In this document: positions 1 through 11,139 of the stretch, piece after piece
Position numbering within the stretch: the first letter of the stretch is position 1
Layout: each line of letters starts with the position of its first letter
Source of the DNA: Bacteroides sp. CAG:443
Lineage (GTDB): Bacteria > Bacteroidota > Bacteroidia > Bacteroidales > Bacteroidaceae
Direction: 5' to 3'
NCBI GenBank assembly: GCA_000432735.1
Contig: FR887822.1
Location: 55,236-119,235, forward strand
Length of the DNA stretch: 64,000 nt
Position numbers and translations under genes: made by a program
The notes under the pieces: generated by a model
The model's database searches: none
What the model was told of the DNA's origin: nothing
The model's input: the letters and a program-made list of their open reading frames with translations, nothing else

Positions 1-947
1 AATATACCGGTGCTCAGGTCATTGAAGGTTCTCCGGCAGCCAGCGCAGGTATCTATACTGCCGGCGATGATGCTTACCCGCAGATTACAACCGACAACAT
101 CAACGGACGTTATGTCATTACTAATTCTATCCTGCGTAACGGCTGGTCGGACGGTATCTACCTGATGGGAGGTAAGGCAATCGTTGCCAACAATATTTTC
201 GCAGCCAACGGATACGACGGTGCTGAAGCAGTAAATATGAAAGCGGGTTGTGTAGCCGACGTCGCAGGAAACATCATGTTCAGCCCGAACACCAACGGAT
301 TGAAACTGTCAAGCTCAGGTCAGAGTGAAGACCGTGGAATGGCAAAAATCCAGACCTACAACAATACAATCATCAATGCCGGCTGGCGTCGTGACGGAGA
401 AAAGGGCGGATGTGTTTATGTAGAAAAGAATGCATTTGCCAATGTATTCAACAACCTGATGGTAAACTGTAAGTTCAGAGCCATGACTCCTAACTATGAC
501 AAGCCAAACAATCCGGATGAAGGATATTGCAGCCAGTCAGTCATCGACTATAATTACTACGCCTCAGGAACTCAGAAGAGTGATGTAGTATTCACAGACG
601 AATCGGGTGTTGCTTATTCATGGGAAGGATATGCTTACGCTCACAAAAACTATTATGAAGGAGTGGTAGATGCACACAGTATCATTACCAAAACCGAAGC
701 AGAATGTGCTACCAATGATCCGAAATTCGTCAACTTCCCGATCAACGACGTAGCACTGACCGATTATCTCTATCAGGATGCATGGGACTTCCATGTACAA
801 GCAGGTTCTCCGGTCTTGACAGGTGCTTACAGCGGAAACGATGAAGCTATGGCTCCTTATTTCGGAACAGAAGGCTTGAGCATAAATGGACAGACTTATA
901 CTTCTCCGAAAGTAGAAGCTCGCTTTGGTGCTTACGGAACAAAATAA
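1..947 (+). CDS. Right-handed parallel beta-helix protein (3' part, start outside window)
   Basis: The reading frame is open from base 3 and gives about 314 residues before the TAA stop; the start lies upstream of the window. The text is full of short beta-helix-like rungs with Asn-Asn ladders, such as NNIFAANG, GNIMFSPNT, YNNTIINAG and FNNLMVNC. This pattern is typical of right-handed parallel beta-helix proteins related to polysaccharide lyases and other carbohydrate-active proteins. No catalytic residues can be assigned from the part visible. A strong terminator follows 37 bases after the stop, so this gene ends its transcription unit. In Bacteroides such proteins are usually exported, but the signal peptide is not in view. 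The fold call is fairly safe; the substrate is unknown. Confidence 0.75.
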   Translation, partial: YTGAQVIEGSPAASAGIYTAGDDAYPQITTDNINGRYVITNSILRNGWSDGIYLMGGKAIVANNIFAANGYDGAEAVNMKAGCVADVAGNIMFSPNTNGLKLSSSGQSEDRGMAKIQTYNNTIINAGWRRDGEKGGCVYVEKNAFANVFNNLMVNCKFRAMTPNYDKPNNPDEGYCSQSVIDYNYYASGTQKSDVVFTDESGVAYSWEGYAYAHKNYYEGVVDAHSIITKTEAECATNDPKFVNFPINDVALTDYLYQDAWDFHVQAGSPVLTGAYSGNDEAMAPYFGTEGLSINGQTYTSPKVEARFGAYGTK

Positions 948-984
948 TCATTTCTAAATTGTATATAGAAACTTTGTCAAACAA

Positions 985-1024
985 AAAAGGTTCGGAATAT
1001 TTTCTGTTTCGGACCTTTTCTTTT
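985..1024 (+). terminator. Intrinsic terminator after the beta-helix gene
   Basis: A 13-bp stem (985-997 with 1007-1019, two G-T wobbles) has a 9-base loop and is followed by a T-rich run. It sits between the stop at 947 and the next gene at 1113. Confidence 0.8.
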
Positions 1025-1112
1025 CCACAAAAAACTTTTCAAGGGATGCAAAGATTCATATTCTTTTCAGATTCTGCATCCAACTTTGCATAGTATTTAA
1101 AACACAACCTAT

Positions 1113-2057
1113 ATGAATTCAATCAAGAAAACATTTATCACACTGTGTGTCGCTCTTGCCGCTATAAGCGGATTTGCCCAAAACGCAACGGAATGGAAAA
1201 AACTGGAAAAGCCAGTCAACTTTATCTTAGCCAATGACTTGGGACGAAACGGTTACTACGACCAGAAGCCCATTGCCGAACTGATGGGCAAAATGGCAGA
1301 GAATGTCGATATCGAATTTGTAGTAGCTGCCGGCGACGTTCATCACTTTGAAGGTGTCCGCAGCGTAAACGATCCGTTATGGATGACGAACTACGAACTT
1401 ATCTACAGTCATCCGGACCTGATGATTCCCTGGTATCCTGTTCTCGGCAACCATGAGTATCGAGGCAACACTCAGGCTGTCATCGACTACAGCAACGTAA
1501 GTGCACGCTGGAGAATGCCCGACCGCTACTACACTCGTGTAGAAGAAAATGACGGCGTAACCGTACGACTGGTCATGGTAGATACGGCTCCCTTGCTGGA
1601 TAAATACCGGAAGGACACCGAAAAATATCCCGATGCCTGCAAACAGGATATGAACAAGGAACTTGCATGGGTAGACTCAGTACTTACTACAGCCAAGGAA
1701 GACTGGGTACTGGTAGTAGGCCATCATCCTATTTATGCAGACACAGACAAGAGCACTTCCGAACGTATCGATTTACAAAAACGTCTGGACGCTATACTTC
1801 GCAAGCATAAAAATGTAGATATGTACTTATGCGGACATATACATAACTTCCAGCATGTCCGCCAGCCGAACAGCTCCATCGACTATGTTGTAAACACTTC
1901 CGGTTCATTGGGTCGGGAAGTCAAGCCTATCGACGGCACAAAATTCTGTAGCAGTGAAACCGGATTTTCACTGATAACAGCCGACAAGAAAGTGCTGAAC
2001 CTGCACATGATAAACAAAGAAGGTAAAGTACTTTATACCGTCACCAGAAATAAATAA
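1113..2057 (+). CDS. Purple acid phosphatase-like metallophosphoesterase, exported
   Basis: The 314-residue product starts with a signal peptide (about residues 1-22, ending ISGFAQ) and is a calcineurin-like metallophosphoesterase. The metal-ligand motifs appear in family order: ND at 41-42 (GDxG position), GDVHH at 74-78, GNHE at 112-115, GHHP at 203-206 and GHIH at 241-244. The spacing and the GHHP/GHIH pair resemble tartrate-resistant (type 5) purple acid phosphatases. The likely role is hydrolysis of phosphomonoesters outside the cytoplasm. The first motif reads NDLG rather than GDWG, a small departure from the consensus. A CAACTTTG sequence near 1081-1088 could be its -7 element but is one base off. 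It appears to be monocistronic; the next gene begins 133 bases later. Confidence 0.85.
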   Translation: MNSIKKTFITLCVALAAISGFAQNATEWKKLEKPVNFILANDLGRNGYYDQKPIAELMGKMAENVDIEFVVAAGDVHHFEGVRSVNDPLWMTNYELIYSHPDLMIPWYPVLGNHEYRGNTQAVIDYSNVSARWRMPDRYYTRVEENDGVTVRLVMVDTAPLLDKYRKDTEKYPDACKQDMNKELAWVDSVLTTAKEDWVLVVGHHPIYADTDKSTSERIDLQKRLDAILRKHKNVDMYLCGHIHNFQHVRQPNSSIDYVVNTSGSLGREVKPIDGTKFCSSETGFSLITADKKVLNLHMINKEGKVLYTVTRNK

Positions 2058-2190
2058 GCGAGCTACAGCGTCTGAGAAAAGTATTTCCTAATTAATATTA
2101 AAATAACCGTCAAAGAAGAACCTTTTTCGATTCATCCGTTGTTCCTTTTCATAAAAGCAACATAATTATACATATCAAGGAACAATAAAA

Positions 2191-3870
2191 ATGATGAATA
2201 AGGTTTCATACTTAACAACTTTTCTAAGAACTAGCTTGTTGACTCTTTGCATTGCTTCGTGTTCCAGAAACATACCGGAAAACGAAGCAATGCCAGTTTC
2301 TGGCAACCGGGTTGAATGGGATATGTCACTGAAGGCTTCACGAGCTGTAATAAACACCGATGGCAGCGGGCACTTTGAAGAAGGCGACTCCCTGCTGGTA
2401 TATGCACAAAACGTTGCCAACGGACATACAAAGCAATATATACTCCATCTGGAAAACGGCGTATGGAAACCTGAGATATACTGGAAAGAACTGGGAGATC
2501 AGGTACAGTTTACTGCATGGCACATCGCTTCCATGCAACGCCTTTATCAGGCAAGTCAGCTTTCATCCAACTATTCTCATTCGATTGAAACGGACCAGCA
2601 AGGCGCAGGTTACCGCCGCTCGGACTTGTTGCTGGCAAAAGCTCAGGTTCAATCGGGAGAAAAAGTACATCTAAACTTCAGTCATGCTCTAAACCGTCTG
2701 CACATCGTGCTGGAAAGTAAGGATCATTCGTATACGGCTTCCCAGCTGCAACAGGCAAAAATCAGCATACATACTCCTTGTGTGCTGCCATTCAATCTAG
2801 CCAACGGTACATTAGATGCTCCGTCCCACTATGAATGGATTACGCCATTGAAGCAGGCAGACAACCAGACATGGACGGCTTTGCTGTGCCCACAAGAAAC
2901 AAAAGCCTTGCGTTCAGAAGGCTGGATACGCATCCAGATAGAAGGAAAAGAGACCATTGCACAGGTTCCCGAAACACTGGAAGGAAAATCACTGGACAAG
3001 CTGGAAGCCGGCAAAGAAATCACTTACCGCATCAATGTACAGAAAGGGAATAAACCCGATACATTTGCCGGTAAGACAAAATGGGTCTATGGGGTGAAAG
3101 AACCGACTCCCGAGCAATGGAACATAGACCATACTCAGTTGAAATGGGTAAAAGACTGCGGATGGTTCGACTGCAACAAGATCGATCCATCGGACGTAAC
3201 GTCCAAAGGCGACGGACTGATGTGCTGGGCCGCCGCAACATCCAACCTGATTCACTGGTGGCTGAAGCAAAACGGTGAAACAGAGGCGGTCAAGGCCTAC
3301 AAGGGTCCGCAAGCCGTACCCGTCGACATGTTGCACAGCGACATCTTCCAGCTCTACAAAAGACATTTCCCGAACCAGGGAAATTATCCGCTGAAAGCTA
3401 TCAACTGGTTCTTCAACGGAGTATTCCACAACAAGATATATGAATCAGACCCTATCAATCCTGCCGCAGGATTCTTCCACCAGCAACTGGGAACTCGCTC
3501 CTTGGGACAGGAATATGTGGGAACGAACCTGACACGCGAGAATTTCAATGCGATTATCAAAGAGGCATTGTCATCGCAAAAGGGTGTTTTATTCATTGTT
3601 AATATAGGTAGAAAATGGTCGACACATGCTGTCACACTATGGGGAGCAGCATTCGACGAGGAAGGATTTATCGATACATTGTACATGGTGGACAACAACG
3701 ACGGACGTCGCGATCCGGAAGGGACGATGCGAGTCATCAAAGTTAAATACTTGCCATACTCCAATGCAAACCCGCAGCTCTATCCTTACATACCGAACAG
3801 TCTGGGTGATTTCACCATCCGTATCGAATCACTCTGCACACTAAGTTTGGGAAGAGAATGGATTAAATAA
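2191..3870 (+). CDS. Lipoprotein with fimbrillin-like N-terminus and IdeS/Mac-type cysteine peptidase
   Basis: The 559-residue product begins with a lipoprotein signal (lipobox LCIASC, about residues 18-23). Residues of about 40-285 resemble the fimbrillin (Mfa1-like) fold, ending in a typical ITYRINVQKG strand. The C-terminal part matches the IdeS/Mac immunoglobulin-degrading peptidases (MEROPS C66). The nucleophile region reads GDGLMCWAAATSN with Cys345, the His region reads HAVTLWGAAFD with His479, and Asp501 lies in MVDNND. The His-to-Asp distance is 22 residues, the same as His262 to Asp284 in streptococcal IdeS. The start is the first of two ATG codons behind AAGGA at 2178-2182. Peptidase activity is inferred from the conserved triad; cleavage of antibody is only a possibility. 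An alternative is a peptidase for another host or bacterial surface protein. Confidence 0.8.
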   Translation: MMNKVSYLTTFLRTSLLTLCIASCSRNIPENEAMPVSGNRVEWDMSLKASRAVINTDGSGHFEEGDSLLVYAQNVANGHTKQYILHLENGVWKPEIYWKELGDQVQFTAWHIASMQRLYQASQLSSNYSHSIETDQQGAGYRRSDLLLAKAQVQSGEKVHLNFSHALNRLHIVLESKDHSYTASQLQQAKISIHTPCVLPFNLANGTLDAPSHYEWITPLKQADNQTWTALLCPQETKALRSEGWIRIQIEGKETIAQVPETLEGKSLDKLEAGKEITYRINVQKGNKPDTFAGKTKWVYGVKEPTPEQWNIDHTQLKWVKDCGWFDCNKIDPSDVTSKGDGLMCWAAATSNLIHWWLKQNGETEAVKAYKGPQAVPVDMLHSDIFQLYKRHFPNQGNYPLKAINWFFNGVFHNKIYESDPINPAAGFFHQQLGTRSLGQEYVGTNLTRENFNAIIKEALSSQKGVLFIVNIGRKWSTHAVTLWGAAFDEEGFIDTLYMVDNNDGRRDPEGTMRVIKVKYLPYSNANPQLYPYIPNSLGDFTIRIESLCTLSLGREWIK

Positions 3871-4356
3871 GCCCAAACAGGCAGAGATGACTGGCAAGTT
3901 CCCTATAAGCCATAAAAGCAAGGAGGAGGATTCCCAACAATCCCCAACTTAAAAAGAATAACAATCTCAAAGGGAATAAACATAAAAAGAGGTGTCTAAA
4001 TCAATTCTTAATAAAGAGAAACTTTAAATCTGAAGTTTAAACACCTTGAGAACAACGAAAAGCATCGTATCATAACTCTACACAGAGCCTGATACGATGC
4101 TTTTCGTTTTTGAAATGATAATCAATACCCTCCGGAGTATTCATTTCAAGAATGAAGCCCTCGCCTATTTGAGAAAACCTATCGGGAAGCAATCAGCAAA
4201 CAATACTCATTTTAGTACTGAAAATCCTTACCTCTTATTGTAAATAAACTATCAGTCAAGCCTTACATTACAGGTCCATCTTCCTGAAAATAGCGTTTTC
4301 ATAGACTCCTATCCTTACTTGAGAACCGATAATTTGAGCATCTCAAGACCTTGCTC
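3871..4356. other. Non-coding gap with nested inverted repeats
   Basis: This gap separates the convergent peptidase gene and dxs. It contains an inverted repeat AGGTGTCTAAA (3990-4000) with TTTAAACACCT (4036-4046), a smaller hairpin inside it, and the terminator at 4054-4112. The 4113-4356 part shows no convincing gene, promoter or repeat. Confidence 0.5.
4054..4112 (+). terminator. Long perfect-stem terminator after the peptidase gene
   Basis: A perfect 19-bp stem (4054-4072 with 4090-4108), a 17-base loop and a run of Ts form a clear intrinsic terminator. It lies 184 bases after the stop, so the peptidase mRNA has a long 3' untranslated region. Confidence 0.85.
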
Positions 4357-6114
4357 TCAACAGAACTTACGAATATCTTCTACAATCTGCGGTTCAGTCA
4401 ACCGGTTTTCTTTCAGCAGCTCCTCTGTAATATAACGGTCGGCAAACTCTTTGCGAACACCGTAAGTCAAGACCTTCATGTCCGAATCACCATAGAAACG
4501 AGCAATCTTCTCACCAAATCCACCGTCTATCTCGCCGTCTTCCAAAGTTACGACCAACGAATGTGACTGTTTCAGGTCTTCCAACATCGCAACATCCAGC
4601 CCGGTAATGTAACGTGGATTTATCAATGTCGCTTCTATTCCGGTTTCCTCTTTCAGACGTTTCGCGACAGCTTCTCCCAGCGAATAAAATGCTCCCAAAC
4701 CTAAAATGGCGACTTTCTCTCCTTTCCGAACCAGCTTATAGTGATTCAAATCGCTGTAATCAGTATCGTACGTCTGATTACCAGAAACAACAGAGGCTCC
4801 CGGAACACGAATGGCAACCGGATACTTATTCTGATGAATAGACCATTTCAGCATGGCAAAATACTCTTCCTTACAGGTCGGAGCCAGATAAACCATGTTG
4901 GGAATATTGCAAATCAACGGAATATCGAAGAAACCCAGATGAGTTTCATCGTTCATTCCTGCGATGGTTCCCATAAAGACAACAATCGTAGCCGGATTGT
5001 TATTGATGCACAAATCCTGAGAAAGCTGGTCATACGTGCGCTGGATAAACGAACTATATACCCCATAGACGGGTTTTCCGCCACCGGCTGCAATACCGGA
5101 AGCCAGCGCAACAGCATGCTCTTCGGCAATGCCCACATCGACAAACTGACGTCCCGCCTGCTGTCTGCGTTCAGGAGTAAACCCGATAACAGAAGGAGTA
5201 CCAGATGTTATGGCAACCACCGACTTGTCTTTCTTTATTTCATCAAGTAAAAACTTCGCAGTCAGGTCGGAATAATCCTCCACTCCCGAAAAATCATATT
5301 TCGGACCCCCGGTTTTCAAATCGAAAGGCATCCCCCAGTGCCATTGCTCCTTATGAGTTTCGGCAGGCAAATACCCCTTCCCCTTCAGCGTATGAATGTG
5401 AACTACCACCGGACGCGTTGTATCTTTTACGGCTTTAAAGGCAGCAATCAGCGAAGCAATGTCGTTTCCGTCCTTCACAAACATATAATCCAATCCCAGT
5501 GAATGGAAAAAATTACATTCAGCTTTACCTTCCGTTTCACGCAACAGACGCAGATTCTGATACAGACCACCATGATTTTCGGCAATGGACATCTCGTTAT
5601 CGTTTACCACGATAATCATGTTTGTTCCGTTCTCTCTCGCATTGCTCAAGCCTTCGTAAGCCTCTCCTCCGCTTAAAGAACCATCCCCAATGACTGCGAT
5701 AATGTTTTCATCACCTCCCTTCAGGTCGCGCGCCTTCACCAGTCCGCAAGCCAGGCTGACCGAAGTCGAAGTATGTCCGATAGTGAAGAAATCGTGTTCG
5801 CTTTCCTGTGGATTCGTATAGCCGGACACTTTATCATAATCGGCTGCATTCAGGAAAGCCTCTTTTCTTCCGGTTAATATTTTATGCGTATAGCTCTGGT
5901 GTGATACGTCGTATACAATCTTATCGTGTGGCGAATTGAACACATAATGCAGAGCAATGGTTGCTTCTACCATACCTAAGTTCGGACCGATATGTCCTCC
6001 GTGTTCACTCAGTTTATGCAGCAAAGCCTGACGTACCTCGGTAGCCAGCACTTCCATTTGTTCTACAGACAACGCCTTTACATCGGCAGGAGAATTGATT
6101 TTTTCAATGTACAT
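4357..6114 (-). CDS. dxs: 1-deoxy-D-xylulose-5-phosphate synthase, short form
   Basis: This enzyme condenses pyruvate and glyceraldehyde 3-phosphate to DXP, the precursor of isoprenoids, pyridoxal phosphate and the thiamine thiazole. The 585-residue product has the DXS signatures DVSHQSYTHKILTGR near residue 70, GHTSTSVS near 113, the thiamine diphosphate motif GDGSLSGGEA near 142, and NDNEMSI near 170. It is about 35-50 residues shorter than usual DXS proteins; the loss appears to be in the linker after residue 180. It is divergent from the thiamine operon and shares its 340-base intergenic region. This suggests, by inference, a form supplying DXP for cofactor synthesis, perhaps alongside a canonical dxs elsewhere. 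The ATG start follows a TATTTTTG promoter element. Confidence 0.85.
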   Translation of the reverse strand: MYIEKINSPADVKALSVEQMEVLATEVRQALLHKLSEHGGHIGPNLGMVEATIALHYVFNSPHDKIVYDVSHQSYTHKILTGRKEAFLNAADYDKVSGYTNPQESEHDFFTIGHTSTSVSLACGLVKARDLKGGDENIIAVIGDGSLSGGEAYEGLSNARENGTNMIIVVNDNEMSIAENHGGLYQNLRLLRETEGKAECNFFHSLGLDYMFVKDGNDIASLIAAFKAVKDTTRPVVVHIHTLKGKGYLPAETHKEQWHWGMPFDLKTGGPKYDFSGVEDYSDLTAKFLLDEIKKDKSVVAITSGTPSVIGFTPERRQQAGRQFVDVGIAEEHAVALASGIAAGGGKPVYGVYSSFIQRTYDQLSQDLCINNNPATIVVFMGTIAGMNDETHLGFFDIPLICNIPNMVYLAPTCKEEYFAMLKWSIHQNKYPVAIRVPGASVVSGNQTYDTDYSDLNHYKLVRKGEKVAILGLGAFYSLGEAVAKRLKEETGIEATLINPRYITGLDVAMLEDLKQSHSLVVTLEDGEIDGGFGEKIARFYGDSDMKVLTYGVRKEFADRYITEELLKENRLTEPQIVEDIRKFC

Positions 6115-6139
6115 AATCTTCCATTTTTAGTAAACGATG

Positions 6140-6147
6140 CAAAAATA
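6140..6147 (-). promoter_or_regulatory. Putative -7 element for dxs
   Basis: On the minus strand this reads TATTTTTG, matching the Bacteroidetes TAnnTTTG element, 26 bases before the dxs start. A TTGC at 6165-6168 could serve as the -33 element. Confidence 0.45.
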
Positions 6148-6283
6148 AAACTTCTGTTTCAATTGCAACCTAACCATATTACGGGAAATACAACCCATAT
6201 TACAGATAGGAACATACGAAAGTGAAGTCTTAAAAATAAAAGAAAAACAATGCAAAAAAGATAAAGAAATACATCAAAAAGTG

Positions 6284-6291
6284 TATCTTTG
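6284..6291 (+). promoter_or_regulatory. -7 element of the thiamine operon promoter
   Basis: TATCTTTG matches the Bacteroidetes -7 consensus. It places the transcript start about 5-10 bases before the TPP riboswitch, so the aptamer would be at the very 5' end of the mRNA. No strong -33 TTTG is visible. Confidence 0.7.
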
Positions 6292-6303
6292 CCAACGAGT
6301 AAA

Positions 6304-6379
6304 AACAAAGGGGTGCCCATTCCGGGCTGAGATCATACCCTAAGCACCTGATGCGGTTAGTACCGCCGAAGGGATTGTT
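6304..6379 (+). promoter_or_regulatory. TPP riboswitch (THI box)
   Basis: The sequence holds the conserved THI-box blocks in order: GGGGTGCCC, GGGCTGAGAT, ATACCC, ACCTGATGCGGTTAGTACCG and CCGAAGGGA. AACAA (6304-6308) and TTGTT (6375-6379) can close the P1 stem. It lies between the promoter and thiS and should repress the operon when thiamine pyrophosphate is abundant. No clear terminator stands between aptamer and thiS, so control may act on translation of thiS (inference). Confidence 0.95.
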
Positions 6380-6452
6380 ATTTGTCTATTACATCTTCTC
6401 CGGATCTCGGGACAACTCTTTGTTATTACTTTCACTAATACATTATTTATAT

Positions 6453-6653
6453 ATGAAAGTACAAGTCAACAACAAAGAGGTGGAACTTACCACAGGAAAT
6501 ACCATTTCGGCTCTGGCCGTGCAACTGGAACTACCGTCGCAAGGTGTAGCCATCGCATTAAATAACCGCATGATTCCTCGCAGCCAATGGGCAGAACAGG
6601 AAATACAGGAAGGCGACAGTCTGGTCATCATTAAAGCTGCATGCGGAGGATAA
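6453..6653 (+). CDS. thiS: Sulfur carrier protein ThiS
   Basis: This 66-residue ubiquitin-like protein carries sulfur as a C-terminal thiocarboxylate for thiazole synthesis by ThiG. The C-terminus is the required Gly-Gly (KAACGG), and the core SLVIIKAACGG is typical of ThiS. The ATG at 6453 is chosen because a longer in-frame start at 6351 lies within the TPP riboswitch. It is the first gene of the operon, with thiE starting 4 bases after its stop. Its partners are ThiF, which adenylates the Gly-Gly tail, and ThiG, which accepts the sulfur. Confidence 0.92.
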   Translation: MKVQVNNKEVELTTGNTISALAVQLELPSQGVAIALNNRMIPRSQWAEQEIQEGDSLVIIKAACGG

Positions 6654-6657
6654 GGCA

Positions 6658-7296
6658 ATGGATCTACAGTTTATCACACATTTTACCGACCGATATTCTT
6701 ATTATGATTCGGCACGTATGGCGCTCGAGGGGGGATGCCGCTGGATTCAACTGCGTATGAAAGATGCCACTCCCGAAGAAGTCCGTACGGAAGCTGTACG
6801 TGTACAAGCCTTATGTAAGGAATACGGAGCTACCTTTATAATCGACGATCAGGTGGAACTGGTAAAGGAATTGCATGCCGACGGAGTTCATCTGGGGAAA
6901 AAGGATATGCCCATCGCTGAAGCACGGCAGATTTTGGGTAAGGATTTCATTATCGGAGGAACGGCAAATACCTTCGAAGACGTGCAGATGCACTATCAGG
7001 CAGGAGCCGATTACATCGGGTGCGGTCCGTTCCGTTTTACAACCACCAAAAAGAATCTGAGCCCGATTCTCGGACTGGATGGGTACAGTTCTATCGTATC
7101 GCAAATGAAAGCTGCCGGCATCAACCTACCCATCGTAGCTATCGGAGGTATCACATACGATGATATTCCTGCTATCATGCAAACAGGAGTTACAGGTATC
7201 GCCCTGAGTGGAACGATTCTACGGGCAGACAATCCGGTAGATGAAACACACCGTATACTAGAAGCGATCCGTTCCTCCAAACAAAGTGCACATTAA
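6658..7296 (+). CDS. thiE: Thiamine-phosphate synthase
   Basis: ThiE joins the pyrimidine diphosphate (HMP-PP) and thiazole phosphate to give thiamine phosphate. The 212-residue TIM-barrel product has QLRMK at 31-35, Asp63-Asp64 in FIIDDQVEL, HLGKKD at 78-83 and the phosphate-binding IAIGGI and GIALSGTI segments near the C-terminus. These acidic and basic residues match those that bind pyrophosphate and magnesium in true ThiE enzymes. A second, shorter paralogue at 11910 lacks them. The gene sits 4 bases after thiS and 40 bases before thiG, and the TPP riboswitch should control it. Confidence 0.92.
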   Translation: MDLQFITHFTDRYSYYDSARMALEGGCRWIQLRMKDATPEEVRTEAVRVQALCKEYGATFIIDDQVELVKELHADGVHLGKKDMPIAEARQILGKDFIIGGTANTFEDVQMHYQAGADYIGCGPFRFTTTKKNLSPILGLDGYSSIVSQMKAAGINLPIVAIGGITYDDIPAIMQTGVTGIALSGTILRADNPVDETHRILEAIRSSKQSAH

Positions 7297-7336
7297 AAGA
7301 ATATAGATTCTAAAAACTCAAAACAAAATAGATACA

Positions 7337-9819
<2,483 letters not shown>

Positions 9820-9835
9820 TCATTTAATAACCAAT

Positions 9836-9865
9836 CATTCCGCTATCTTTCAGAATAGCGGAATG
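9836..9865 (+). other. Intercistronic hairpin between thiC and thiH
   Basis: A perfect 11-bp stem (9836-9846 with 9855-9865) has an 8-base loop. No T-run follows, so it may be an mRNA-processing or stability element rather than a terminator. Confidence 0.5.
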
Positions 9866-9898
9866 TATACAAATAATTGAAAACTAGCCATAAATATC

Positions 9899-11050
9899 AT
9901 GTTTAGTGACGAATTAGAAAAAATAAGCTGGGAAGAAACCACCAAAGCCATCTACTCAAAAACCGAAGCCGACGTTATACGTGCTTTGGGAAAGTCACAC
10001 TGCGACGTAGACGACTTTATGGCATTGATTTCGCCTGCCGCCGAGAAGTATCTCGAACCAATGGCACATTTGAGTCGTAAATATACCGAAGAACGTTTCG
10101 GAAAGACTATATCTATGTTTATCCCGCTGTACATTACCAACTCATGTACCAACTCGTGTGTGTACTGCGGCTTTCATATCAGCAATCCGATGGCACGTAC
10201 CATCCTTACGCCGGAAGAAATAGAGAACGAATACCGTGCCATTAAGAAACTCGGCCCGTTCGAAAACCTGTTGATTGTAACGGGAGAAAATCCGGCAAAG
10301 GCAGGAGTACCTTACATCGCAAAGGCTCTCGATCTGGCAAAACCGTATTTCTCTAACTTGAAAATTGAGGTAATGCCGCTTAAAACTGAAGAATATGCCG
10401 AACTGGTCAACCACGGTCTGAACGGAGTAATCTGCTTTCAGGAAACATACAACAAAGCACGTTACAACATTTATCACCCGCGTGGCATGAAATCGAAATT
10501 CGAATGGCGCGTAAACGGCTTCGACCGTATGGGACAGGCTGGTGTTCATTCTATCGGCATGGGCGTTCTTATCGGACTGGAAGACTGGCGTACAGATGTG
10601 ACAATGATGGCTTATCACTTGCGCTATCTGCAGAAACATTACTGGAAGACGAAATACAGTGTCAACTTCCCACGTATGCGTCCGGCAGAGAATGAAGGAT
10701 TCCAGCCCAATGTCATCATGAGCGACAAGGAGCTGGCTCAGGTAACATTTGCCATGCGTATATTCGATCACGATGTAGATATCTCTTATTCTACCCGTGA
10801 ACCAGCCAATATCCGCGACCACATGGCAACACTCGGGGTAACAACCATGAGTGCCGAAAGCAAGACCGAGCCGGGAGGTTACTATACTTACCCGCAAGCG
10901 CTGGAACAGTTCCACGTCAGCGACGAACGTACAGCCGTAGAAGTTGAAAAAGCACTCAAGGCTATCGGACGTGAACCGGTATGGAAAGACTGGGATGCCT
11001 CATTCGACCATATCGCGCAACTCCACCGTACGGTTGCCGCCAACCAATAA
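9899..11050 (+). CDS. thiH: 2-iminoacetate synthase (radical SAM tyrosine lyase)
   Basis: ThiH cleaves tyrosine to p-cresol and dehydroglycine, which feeds ThiG. This is the oxygen-sensitive route used by anaerobes in place of the glycine oxidase ThiO. The 383-residue product has the radical SAM cluster motif C-x3-C-x2-C at Cys83, Cys87 and Cys90 (CTNSCVYC). The HPRGMKSKFEWR and GVLIGLEDWR segments are typical of ThiH. The gene is followed by a strong terminator at 11074-11127, so thiF and the tenI-like gene downstream may be transcribed less than the upstream genes. Confidence 0.94.
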   Translation: MFSDELEKISWEETTKAIYSKTEADVIRALGKSHCDVDDFMALISPAAEKYLEPMAHLSRKYTEERFGKTISMFIPLYITNSCTNSCVYCGFHISNPMARTILTPEEIENEYRAIKKLGPFENLLIVTGENPAKAGVPYIAKALDLAKPYFSNLKIEVMPLKTEEYAELVNHGLNGVICFQETYNKARYNIYHPRGMKSKFEWRVNGFDRMGQAGVHSIGMGVLIGLEDWRTDVTMMAYHLRYLQKHYWKTKYSVNFPRMRPAENEGFQPNVIMSDKELAQVTFAMRIFDHDVDISYSTREPANIRDHMATLGVTTMSAESKTEPGGYYTYPQALEQFHVSDERTAVEVEKALKAIGREPVWKDWDASFDHIAQLHRTVAANQ

Positions 11051-11073
11051 AAAGGAAGTACCCAACCATACAC

Positions 11074-11127
11074 GAAAGGTATCCGGGGCAAACTGATAAG
11101 AATAGAATCCGGATACCTTTCTTTTTT
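11074..11127 (+). terminator. Terminator inside the thiamine cluster
   Basis: A 13-bp stem (11074-11086 with 11109-11121) is followed by six Ts. It stands just 13 bases before the thiF start, so it should cut transcription between thiH and thiF unless read-through occurs. Confidence 0.8.
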
Positions 11128-11139
11128 ATAATATCACTT

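Noticed and set aside
6351..6452. Earlier in-frame start for thiS at 6351
   Set aside because: It falls inside the TPP riboswitch; the ATG at 6453 fits ThiS length.
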